Below, piece after piece: positions 33,322 to 41,449 of a DNA stretch of 64,000 bases (positions within the stretch are counted from its first letter, which is position 1; every line of letters begins with the position of its first letter). The position numbers were made by a program, and so were the translations under genes. The stretch comes from Clostridium luticellarii (GTDB lineage Bacteria > Bacillota > Clostridia > Clostridiales > Clostridiaceae), in contig NZ_PVXP01000013.1 in assembly GCF_002995845.1 (NCBI RefSeq), positions 1-64,000 of the forward strand. Reading direction: 5' to 3'. The notes under the pieces were generated by a model. The model saw only the letters and a list, made by a program, of their open reading frames with translations, had not been told where the DNA came from and ran no database searches.

Positions 33322-33841
33322 ATATAACAAATTTTTTATACTCTTCCCTATCTTCAAAATAAGAAAGTATCTTTCCCTTGTTTATTATTTTTTCTTTTGA
33401 AAATCCTACAAAACTCCTATAACTGCTCCACTGATAGTCCTCAGGATTTTTCACAATATCGGCTTTTACGGGATTCAAGTGTATGTATCTGCTCGCTTCA
33501 AGCAGATGTTTGTCATCTCTTATAATCTTGGATTTATATCTATCCTGAAACAAATGACCTATCAGATTATATTTCTTGTTGAAATAAATGGAATAAATCA
33601 TATTTATCCTTTTCATAATGACACCTATATGTATTTCCTCCGTTTTCATAAGCATATGTATATGGTTTGTCATAAAGCAATAGCAGTATAACTCATATTC
33701 CAGCTTTTTCTTTGCATATTTTAATATATTCAAATAAACCTGATAGTCTTTTTTATCTTTAAACAAATCATCCTTATGATTTCCCCTGCAGATTATATGG
33801 TAGCATGCACCTGGATACCACTCTCTTGTTCTTCTTGGCAC
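33293..33841 (-). CDS. RAYT: REP-associated tyrosine transposase (Y1 family)
   Basis: A 182-residue HUH-type single-strand nuclease of the IS200-like TnpA_REP group. The HUH motif is CFMTNHIHMLMKT; the second conserved block is GHLFQDRYKSK; the tyrosine-containing helix is EASRYIHLNPVKADIV. The N-terminus MPRRTREWYPGACYHIICRG is the RAYT type. Such enzymes act on palindromic REP sequences. Its last 9-10 codons (GLTPLQKM) are encoded by a half repeat (33293-33321), and a full repeat lies 60 bp upstream of its start. It is probably the enzyme that spread the repeats nearby. Confidence 0.9.
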   Translation of the reverse strand: MPRRTREWYPGACYHIICRGNHKDDLFKDKKDYQVYLNILKYAKKKLEYELYCYCFMTNHIHMLMKTEEIHIGVIMKRINMIYSIYFNKKYNLIGHLFQDRYKSKIIRDDKHLLEASRYIHLNPVKADIVKNPEDYQWSSYRSFVGFSKEKIINKGKILSYFEDREEYKKFVIWGLTPLQKM

Positions 33842-33902
33842 TTTCCCTTCACTCCTTCTGCTTTAGATTATGCTCCTAAATATATATTTTTAATCAGAAA
33901 GA

Positions 33903-33943
33903 GGGACTGACCCCCTTACAATTATTGTAAGGGGGTCAGTCCC
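33903..33943. repeat. RAYT repeat, full element (41-nt perfect palindrome)
   Basis: GGGACTGACCCCCTTACAAT, one T, then the exact reverse complement. It lies between the RAYT start (33841) and the Hsp20 stop (33955). It can act as a strong hairpin terminator. Confidence 0.95.
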
Positions 33944-33954
33944 CGGCCTGTCAA

Positions 33955-34398
33955 CTATTTGATATCAATTTTTCCCGTTTTGTCCTGGCCCTTTTTTATC
34001 TTCGGAAGAACAATTTCCAAAACTCCATCTTTGAAAGAAGCTGTGACATTTTTATCATCTACATTATCTATATAAAAACTTCTCTTAAGTTCTCCATAAC
34101 TTCTTTCACGTCTTACATATCCTTCTCCTTTATCCTCCTTCTGGTCCTCTCTCTTTGCGGATATGGTAAGATAGTTGTTTTCAAAATCCAAATCTATGGC
34201 ATCCTTTTTTACTCCGGGAAGGTCTGCTTCAACTTTATAGGAATCTGCATCTTCCTTGAGATCAACCTTGAATCCGCTGTTAAATCCACTTAAAACCGGT
34301 GAAAAGAAATCATTATTGAAAAACGAATCTACAAAATTTCTGAATGCATCACCCTGACTCAAAGAATTATTTTTTCTGAATGGAACCATATCAAACAT
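33955..34398 (-). CDS. Small heat-shock protein (Hsp20), copy 2
   Basis: A 147-residue alpha-crystallin-domain chaperone, a close paralogue of the copy at 25764. It has FKVDLKEDADSYKVEADLPG, NYLTISAKRE, RRERSYGELKRSFYIDNVD and SFKDGVLEIVLPK. ATG 34398 (MFDMVPF) is chosen, with AAGGAGG 8 nt upstream. The palindromic repeat at 33903 follows the stop by 11 bp and probably terminates it. The promoter and CtsR site match those of copy 1 base for base over much of their length. Confidence 0.93.
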   Translation of the reverse strand: MFDMVPFRKNNSLSQGDAFRNFVDSFFNNDFFSPVLSGFNSGFKVDLKEDADSYKVEADLPGVKKDAIDLDFENNYLTISAKREDQKEDKGEGYVRRERSYGELKRSFYIDNVDDKNVTASFKDGVLEIVLPKIKKGQDKTGKIDIK

Positions 34399-34489
34399 GG
34401 TACATACCTCCTTTTCCACTCTACACTATTTATTATATTATTCATTCTTTTAACTGCCTTCTATAAAGGTAATCCTTATTACAGTTATT

Positions 34490-34519
34490 ATAATACAATA
34501 AAGGTCAAAGAAAGTCAAA
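34490..34519 (-). promoter_or_regulatory. Hsp20 copy 2 promoter with CtsR operator
   Basis: Minus strand -35 TTGACT, 17-bp spacer, -10 TATTAT. The plus-strand GGTCAAAGAAAGTCAAA (34503-34519) is a full CtsR direct repeat over the -35. The rest of the 34399-34795 gap is AT-rich with only the Rpn terminator (34758-34780) recognisable. Confidence 0.87.
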
Positions 34520-34757
34520 GTCTATAAAATATAGATTCATGTCGTAATTGAGAGATATTATCAGTAAAAGCTATGTAATTTTATATATATAATAAATAGC
34601 CAAATATATAAAATATGTAAATGTTTTTCCGACAATCGGCAAAATTTTTGAAATATATTATAAAAAATAAAAATATTCTTCACTATAATTTCACTTTGTA
34701 TATCCTGCCTTGTTTATTACAATCCCCGGTGACAGCTTAAATTCACACAAAAATAAA

Positions 34758-34780
34758 GATTTCCGGTCTTATCCGGAAAT
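34758..34780 (-). terminator. Terminator of the Rpn gene
   Basis: GATTTCCGG pairs with CCGGAAATC over a 5-nt loop, 16 bp past the stop at 34796; A/T-rich flanks. Confidence 0.75.
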
Positions 34781-34795
34781 CAACCAATACTGCCA

Positions 34796-35872
34796 CTAAT
34801 TTAATTTTCTCTGTCTCAATTTTTCTTCAAACTCTCCAATGGAATTGCTCTTAACTGCATCTTCAAACACAGAATTCAATATATCTTCATCCTCTATCTT
34901 TTTTATCCTTCCAATGCAGGAAGTATCAGAAAACTTAATACCCAGCAACTTTTCCAATCCCTGAAGCAACCCGTCTTTTCTACCTTCTCTTTTACCTTCT
35001 TCCCTGCCTTCTTTTATGCCTTCTTTTATGCCTTCTTTTCTACCTTCTTCCAGGCCCTTGGTTTTACCCTCTTTTACGATATTCTCTATAGTTTTGCCCA
35101 AATTGGATACCATGGAATTCACCTCCCTCTGACTGGATTTCTCCAATATTTTCTCTACCTCAACTCTGGATTTTTCATCTAACTTTGGCTTCATTATGCC
35201 TTTAAGCCAGGTTTTAAGTATATCAAATTGTTCCGGTGTTATCTTTTTAAGAGCATAGACTGTAAGCCTAAGTCTCCTTATCAAATCTTCCCTGCTTATC
35301 TCTTTATCCAATAGAAATACAGTAGATACCATATTTGCCATGGCTTTGAGATTATTTTCATCATACCTGTAAATATCAAACAGTATATACCTAAAGTCTA
35401 TTATATTCTCGCCAAACAGTTCACCACCACTCAGTACATCCCTAAAATTTCTACAAGCAGTCCACCTGCCTTTACCATTGTAGAGCACCATGGGAATAAT
35501 TGAGGGCAATTTAAAATCTTTTCTGCGTCTTTCCTTCTTTGAGGTATTCTTCAAAATTTCTCTCCATATCTCAACTATATAAAACAGCAGTCTCATGGGC
35601 ATCCTGTAGTCTACCCTGGACTGAAATTCCAGAAGGATGTAAAATATAACATCCCGCCCATCTAAATTTACTTTGTATACAATATCAGATTCTTCCTCAC
35701 TGAAGTCTTCAAGTACATATGACTTGTCAATAAGTATCAGATCCTCACTCTTGATTAAATCAACCCAATCTTTTTTGACAAATCCCCGCAGCAGTTCCAG
35801 AAATGTTTCCTTATGAGAAAATATATATTTGTAACCTACGTCATGTTCATGATGAACTCTATCTTCCGGCAT
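34796..35872 (-). CDS. Rpn-family PD-(D/E)XK nuclease / Transposase_31
   Basis: A 358-residue intact member of the recombination-promoting nuclease family (PF04754). N-terminal MPEDRVHHEHDVGYKYIFSH and LRGFVKKDWVDLI are diagnostic. The nuclease core is visible as ESDIVYKV ... VIFYILLEFQSRVDYRMPMR (D ... E-x-Q). Near residues 270-305 lies a charged repeat helix made of EGIKEGIKEGREEGKREG, encoded by short tandem DNA repeats. E. coli Rpn proteins promote RecA-independent recombination. The start is ATG 35872 behind AGGAGATGGT. Confidence 0.9.
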   Translation of the reverse strand: MPEDRVHHEHDVGYKYIFSHKETFLELLRGFVKKDWVDLIKSEDLILIDKSYVLEDFSEEESDIVYKVNLDGRDVIFYILLEFQSRVDYRMPMRLLFYIVEIWREILKNTSKKERRRKDFKLPSIIPMVLYNGKGRWTACRNFRDVLSGGELFGENIIDFRYILFDIYRYDENNLKAMANMVSTVFLLDKEISREDLIRRLRLTVYALKKITPEQFDILKTWLKGIMKPKLDEKSRVEVEKILEKSSQREVNSMVSNLGKTIENIVKEGKTKGLEEGRKEGIKEGIKEGREEGKREGRKDGLLQGLEKLLGIKFSDTSCIGRIKKIEDEDILNSVFEDAVKSNSIGEFEEKLRQRKLN

Positions 35873-36115
35873 ACCATCTCCTCCTAATAATATCTTACTG
35901 TATTATTAGTATTTGCCAGAACATCTGTTCCTATACAACTTATTATATATTTCTATTTTTATTTTATCAAAATGTCCTATGATAATCTACAGTATAATAA
36001 AAGTCAGCCCTCAAATCTAGAATATGCTAAAAATACCAGATATGAAAATAATCTCTAGAGATAAAAACTGCATTTAAAACTGATAGTCTTTTTTACTCCA
36101 TCCAAAAAAAGGAAG

Positions 36116-36158
36116 GGGGACTGACCCCCTTCCAATTATTGTAATGGGGTCAGTCCCC
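36116..36158. repeat. RAYT repeat, full element overlapping the S-layer gene stop
   Basis: GGGGACTGACCCC (36116-36128) and its exact complement (36146-36158) flank an imperfect loop. The stop codon (36150-36152) and last Gly-Asp codons of the S-layer gene are inside the right arm. It also serves as a terminator-like hairpin. Confidence 0.93.
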
Positions 36159-39100
36159 TATTACATATCCGCTTAAGTCATCACTTGAAGGAGAATAAGT
36201 GGTATATGCAGCATTGTCGTGCTTCTGACTTCTTATGCTTATGGAAGAGGAATTGCTGCTGGCAGCAACCTTGATTCTATCACCTGCATCAAAGGAGGAA
36301 GCACTAAATTTATAAACAACGGTTTTGCCGTCAACACTTACAGAGCTTGGAGAAAGTGTTTTTCCTGTAGTCACATTTGTAAACACAAAATCGTCGATAT
36401 ACTGGTTATTTATAGCAGTATCCAATTTCTGATTGAACACCACGTTCACGGTATCTGCATTTGAAGCGCTGACTGCATCAAACTGATCCGATTCTGTCAT
36501 AGGAGGTATATAGACCTTAGTGGATCCTGTCCTTATATTTCGTCCTGCTGAATCCGTAGAACTATTGTTCACCACACTCACTGTGGTACTTTCACCGGAA
36601 TTCTTTATATCCTCTATCTTTTCACCATTTTTCACACCGGATTTGTATATGAGAATAACATCATTTCCACTGGTAATACCGCTGTCAGGCTTGTTCCCAT
36701 CAACCCTGAAATCGTCAAGGTCAAAAACATCAAGAGCTTCTGAAAGAGAAACCTTCACCCTTATGTCATCACCACTGAAGGTCATCTGAGCAGTGCCGGA
36801 TATAATTCCAGGGCCGTTGCCGCTGGAAGTGCCTATATCCCCTATATATGAACCCAGAGCAAGAGAATTTCCATCTTCATCAACTACATCTTTAACACCC
36901 AGCTGAACTACATCTCTAGCCGTGTTCCCGGTGCCTATATTATAGCTTGAAGGAAATTCAACAGTAACGCTCTTGTCATCATAGGCAGGCGTCACAATGG
37001 CACCGCCCGGAAGGCTCCTGACCTCTCCGGTTCCATCCCTGAAAACATAATTTGATTTATCAGATATGGAATCATCATCCATGGTGCGGTTGAAAAATAT
37101 GGCAACAGCCTGAGAATTATCCGACCTTTTAACCACTTCAGTGACTTCAAGTCCCTCATTGTCCATACCGGAGAGCGTACCTGTATAAGTATTCATCACA
37201 TTCGGCTTTGCCTCAGTATCTATGATATTCTTCACAGTCAAAACGTACTTTGAGCCGCCCAGCGCACCATCGTCCAATTTAAGATCAAAGGTCCTGTTGT
37301 TGTTTCCATCCACAGTCACAGTATTCACATTATCTATCTTATAGCTTACATCATTTCCATCAGAATCCACGATGGTATAATTACCCTTGTTGGTAGCATA
37401 GCTTCTGACAACATCCTTGTTGAATTTAACCCTTATAGTTTCTTCATCCAGAATATTTGCGGACACAACTTCAGGCTTCTGGCTGCTGCTTCCATAATAA
37501 AGGGTAGTGCTTGTCTGAGTAACTGTGTTTTGAAAAGTATCCTCTACAGTATCTTTCACCAGGATAGTATTGGTGCCCTGATCCAGCATACTTCCCACAT
37601 TTTTTATCTTTACCACACTGTCTCCGGAGCCGGAATCAAAAGTAACATAGGAGGAATCCACATCCACGGTGTCCCCATTTATCTTGTAATTTGAAGGATC
37701 AAGAGCAGTGTCCGTATCCATAGCCCTGTTGTACTTTATATATATTGTCCCTGCATTGTTTGTAGTAACACTCTCGACCTGGGGCCTTCCCGATACAGAT
37801 TCAACAGTAAAATCTTTTGACTGACTCTGTATAGGAATATTCGCACCATTGTCAAACTTGCTTCCCGATGTACCGGAAGGAATGGTAAAGGTATTGTCCC
37901 CTATTGGAAGTATGGAATCAAAATAAAGATCCACTCCATCCGCCCAGTCACCAGACTGATTTGTCAGCTCTGTATTTGAAGTATCCAGTCCGTAGTTTCT
38001 CAAACTCCTTTTGTTTATCTTCATGGAGGACAGATCGCTTTCCTGAATTCTCACAGGTTCAGAAAATCTGACCTTCAGTTTATTGCCTCCCACTGCATCT
38101 ACAGAGCTGATAGAAGGAGATCCTGTTTCCTGAAAAGTAATATTTTTTTCATATTTACCTATACTTGAAGAAGCTCCATCACTAAGTATGTTGTTTTTCA
38201 CAGTAAAAGTAACATCTTTTCCCTGGGAAAATGGATTTCTAAAGGTTATTAATACAGTTCTGTCATCATCCTGAAGATAGGCAGAAGACTGGGTCTGTGC
38301 TTCAGCACCAAGGGAATTTCCATCTATCTGATAATTTGCAATTCTCTCAGCAGAATTTTTATCAACAGCAGTATTAAAAACCACCTTTATCTGATTAAGT
38401 CCAATGGCAGTTACGGAATTCACCGTAGGAGTATCCTCCGCAATTCCCAGAGATGCATTTTTGATATCTGAAATAGTACCGTCTGAAATAGCGCCTTTTT
38501 CCGATATAACATTCATCGTGGTAGAAGAATCGGACTTTGATTTGATATAATCCAGAGCATTAACGGTCTGAGAATCCCCTTCATTGTTCACAAGTACCAA
38601 AGGCGCAGAATTTATTCCTGCAACAGAAGCAGCCACCAGGGCGTCTGCATATCTGTCACCACTTGCATTTGCCACATATATGCTGTCAGATTTCAAATCA
38701 CCTTCAAAAGCTTTAAGTACATTCAAGTTAGTTGCAAATCTATCCGCGCCGCCATCTATTCTGCCCACTGCACCTACTGCATTATAAGTACTGTCATCTA
38801 TGAGGTTGCTTGTACCTACTACTGTAACCTGTGAGCCGCTGTTCTTTATAAAATCAGTTACAGGACCCATGGCCGTACTGTTATTGACACCGAGAAGAAG
38901 TATCTGATCTCTGGCAGCTGCTGCAGGAGCTGCAGAAAGTGCATCAGAAAATCCCTCGCCGCCTACCATCATCACATGGGACGGATCCATGCCAAGTTTT
39001 ACAAGCTCGCCTGCCACGGCTGTATTGGTTTCATATCTGTTTTTTCCGGAAAGTTCAATCAAATTATAATTTTCATTTTTCAATTTAGTTCTTATTTCAC

Positions 39101-39461
39101 CGGATATTACACCTTCACCGCCCAATACATATATATTCTTCGGTTTAAGTTTATTTATTTCATCATATGTAGTACTGTTTAGGCTGGAGCTCCCGGTTAA
39201 AAGTATGGGTGCATTCAGCTGCTTGGAAAGTACCACCGCGCTTATAGCATCTGCATAACCTTCGCTGGACACAAGTATCACATTGTCACTGCTAGTCCAA
39301 TTTGAATCAGCCACAGCTGCTGCAGTCCCATATACATCCGATCCCCCAAACTGATTGAACTGACTTCCCGAAGCCTTTACGGAAAATACAGGAAGAGATA
39401 CAGAAATGACAAGTGAAAATACAGCAGTGCTGCCTATGATTCTTACGGTATTTTTATTCAT
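36150..39461 (-). CDS. Large CWB2 S-layer-type protein with Ig-like array (copy 1)
   Basis: An exported protein of about 1103 residues. A signal peptide (SLVISVSLPVFSVKASG) is followed by three CWB2 domains (about 35-345; e.g. LSGKNRYETNTAVAGELV, RIDGGADRFATNLNVL). Then come about seven Ig-like units of about 100 residues. Each starts like VTAIGLNQIKVVFN or VTTNNAGTIYIKYNRAMDTD, resembling SbsA/Big-type domains. It is a full-length paralogue of the protein at 41450. Compared with that protein (ending DDIAGRTITIGTVGAVK), it stops at DDLSGYVIGD, where the DNA enters a palindromic repeat. A -10 TATAAT lies at 39491-39496. ATG 39461 is preferred over the TTG at 39479. Confidence 0.9.
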   Translation of the reverse strand: MNKNTVRIIGSTAVFSLVISVSLPVFSVKASGSQFNQFGGSDVYGTAAAVADSNWTSSDNVILVSSEGYADAISAVVLSKQLNAPILLTGSSSLNSTTYDEINKLKPKNIYVLGGEGVISGEIRTKLKNENYNLIELSGKNRYETNTAVAGELVKLGMDPSHVMMVGGEGFSDALSAAPAAAARDQILLLGVNNSTAMGPVTDFIKNSGSQVTVVGTSNLIDDSTYNAVGAVGRIDGGADRFATNLNVLKAFEGDLKSDSIYVANASGDRYADALVAASVAGINSAPLVLVNNEGDSQTVNALDYIKSKSDSSTTMNVISEKGAISDGTISDIKNASLGIAEDTPTVNSVTAIGLNQIKVVFNTAVDKNSAERIANYQIDGNSLGAEAQTQSSAYLQDDDRTVLITFRNPFSQGKDVTFTVKNNILSDGASSSIGKYEKNITFQETGSPSISSVDAVGGNKLKVRFSEPVRIQESDLSSMKINKRSLRNYGLDTSNTELTNQSGDWADGVDLYFDSILPIGDNTFTIPSGTSGSKFDNGANIPIQSQSKDFTVESVSGRPQVESVTTNNAGTIYIKYNRAMDTDTALDPSNYKINGDTVDVDSSYVTFDSGSGDSVVKIKNVGSMLDQGTNTILVKDTVEDTFQNTVTQTSTTLYYGSSSQKPEVVSANILDEETIRVKFNKDVVRSYATNKGNYTIVDSDGNDVSYKIDNVNTVTVDGNNNRTFDLKLDDGALGGSKYVLTVKNIIDTEAKPNVMNTYTGTLSGMDNEGLEVTEVVKRSDNSQAVAIFFNRTMDDDSISDKSNYVFRDGTGEVRSLPGGAIVTPAYDDKSVTVEFPSSYNIGTGNTARDVVQLGVKDVVDEDGNSLALGSYIGDIGTSSGNGPGIISGTAQMTFSGDDIRVKVSLSEALDVFDLDDFRVDGNKPDSGITSGNDVILIYKSGVKNGEKIEDIKNSGESTTVSVVNNSSTDSAGRNIRTGSTKVYIPPMTESDQFDAVSASNADTVNVVFNQKLDTAINNQYIDDFVFTNVTTGKTLSPSSVSVDGKTVVYKFSASSFDAGDRIKVAASSNSSSISIRSQKHDNAAYTTYSPSSDDLSGYVIGD

Positions 39462-39540
39462 AAAATTTACTACCTCCAATCCTCTTTTACATTATATGAA
39501 TATTGTACCATAGGAAATATGCTTTTAGAAAATTTTTTTA

Positions 39541-39583
39541 GGGGACTGACCCCCTTACATTTTTTGTAAGGGGGTCAGTCCCC
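39541..39583. repeat. RAYT repeat, full element overlapping the AAA-ATPase gene stop
   Basis: Two perfect 19-bp arms (GGGGACTGACCCCCTTACA and its complement) with a 5-T loop. The stop codon (39575-39577) and Gly-Asp codons of the AAA-ATPase-like gene lie in the right arm. Confidence 0.95.
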
Positions 39584-41274
39584 CTGAAATACATAGATAT
39601 TCCTTTTTCCTGCCACAATAATCAATACTTTCTTCAATCCCTCTTTCTCCAGTTCCTGCTGTACCATTTTACTTTCTCCATACATCTGGAGCTGTTTCAA
39701 TCCCTGCCTTTTCACCTTTTCTAAAGTGTTTCTCTCGTTTTCCTTTATATACTTCAACTCTATAATCCACTGGAATTCAGTTATATCTGCAAACTGAATC
39801 TTTTTTCTAAGCATCAGATCTATGTAGCCTTTATTGTTTTCAACCTCACTTTTTATGAAATAAGAGCCATCCACACCCAGCAGGGTGAGAAACATCATCT
39901 TCACATTTTTCTCATCCATTTGTATGAGATCCCTGTTGGAGAAATCCTCCAATATACCTTTTAAAAGCTCTATCAAAATTTCTATACTGCCATGCATTCT
40001 CATTTCATTTACTGCGATTCTAATCTTCTGAATTTCAATGTTATACTCTTTTCTTATATGCTGAAAATGCTGTTCCCAATAAATTGTCTTTATCACATAG
40101 TTTGGTATCTTCAGTACAGTGCCAAGAGGACCTGCTTCTTTTACAGCAAGCATGCCGAGATAAAACAGAAGGGATTTAAAATTTTCTTTTTCACTGTACA
40201 TGGTATTGATATTAAATCTATCCACTAAAACAGTAGAAGTTTCACCTGCGGCCATTATCTCCTCAAGAGCTTCTCTATCGTTAAAATTATATGCCAGCTG
40301 GTTGACCTTCCCGTAATCCGTTTTTACATTGTTGTCTATCATTTCCCTGGGGTAACGATTATATTCCAGATAATTATCTAAAAAATACATGGACATATCA
40401 GGATTGAAAACAGATTCACAATTTTCGTTAAACTTATATCCATCGTAATAAGTACTCATATCCGTACAGATTTTTTTTCTAAGTTCTTCGTCATCTATAT
40501 TAACTTCATCCATAATCCAGGAAAGCTCCTTCCACGTAAAACCAAGCATGGCATTAAGTTTTTCATCCAGGGTATAGTTTCTCGTTATATTAAAACCACT
40601 GGTCAGATCATCCAGCATTATGGGACTTACCCCCGTCATAAATATTCTCGTAAAATTATCCATAGTTGCATCTTTTACGGCTTTATAAAAAACTTTCACA
40701 AAGCCTTCACCATGGAGAATACTGTTGTAAGTATTCTGTCTGCCGCCGGTTATCAGTTCATTGGCAAAGTTGTCATATTCATCTATGAGAAGAAATACCT
40801 GCCGATTTATTTTACTGGCTAAAATCGATATATATTGTACTGCTGTCTCCGCACTTTTTATTTCTTTAGAAACAATTTTATCTTCCAACAAATTTGAATA
40901 GTAACTTATAAATTTTTCTACAGATAAAACAATCTTTTCATTAAAACTCCTTCTAAGCTCTTCTTCCCCATTACCTACATCTACCCCTGCAAAGCTTATT
41001 CTCCAGACCAGAAAACTGTTTCTGCCTTCAGCAGGTTTTCTACCTATATAAAGATCGCCAAATAGATCTTCAAATTTATCCTTTTTATTTATGTCATAAT
41101 AATTCTCCAGCATCGATATAAATAAGCTTTTTCCAAATCTTCTGGGCCTTATAAAAAATTGATAAGGCGTATATCTGTCCAACAGCTCTATATAGGAGGT
41201 TTTTTATCTACATAAAGATAATTTTTCTGTCTTAAAACTTCAAAATTAGAAATTCCGTAAGGTATCCTCTTCAT
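39575..41274 (-). pseudogene. AAA-ATPase-like / PD-(D/E)XK protein, frameshifted near the start
   Basis: Encodes an AAA-ATPase_like (PF09820) domain followed by a PDDEXK_9 (PF08011) nuclease-like domain. The main frame starts only at 41182 with YTPYQFFIRPRRFGKSLF (Walker A-like RRFGKS); LLIDEYDNFANELI (Walker B) and IIELKYIKENERN (nuclease E-x-K) follow. The true start lies upstream at ATG 41274 (MKRIPYGISNFEVLRQKNY, behind GGAG). This frame ends at a TAG because a run of A (41200-41205, six A) is 1 nt short or 2 nt long. With the length corrected it reads YVDK-(T)SYIELLDRY. It is probably inactive unless slippage restores the frame. Confidence 0.85.
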
Positions 41275-41383
41275 ATTCCCAGCTCCTTCTTTAATTCTCT
41301 ATATTATTTTACCATTTTACAGTAAAATAATATACCTGTATGTCGTTTTCTAGAAGAATGCATTTTCAAATTACACTTACATA

Positions 41384-41415
41384 AAAAGGGAACCGTCTTT
41401 TGACGGTTCCCTTTT
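41384..41415 (-). terminator. Terminator of the main S-layer gene
   Basis: AAAAGGGAACCGTC pairs with GACGGTTCCCTTTT over a 4-nt loop, 34 bp past the stop at 41450. Strong and symmetrical. Confidence 0.9.
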
Positions 41416-41449
41416 CTACCTTATCTTACTTTATAAAATTTATTGTGTT

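Noticed and set aside
34970-35080. Tandem repeat in the Rpn gene taken for a minisatellite or CRISPR
   Set aside because: Units are short and in frame, encode the EGxKEG helix typical of the family, and have no spacer pattern.
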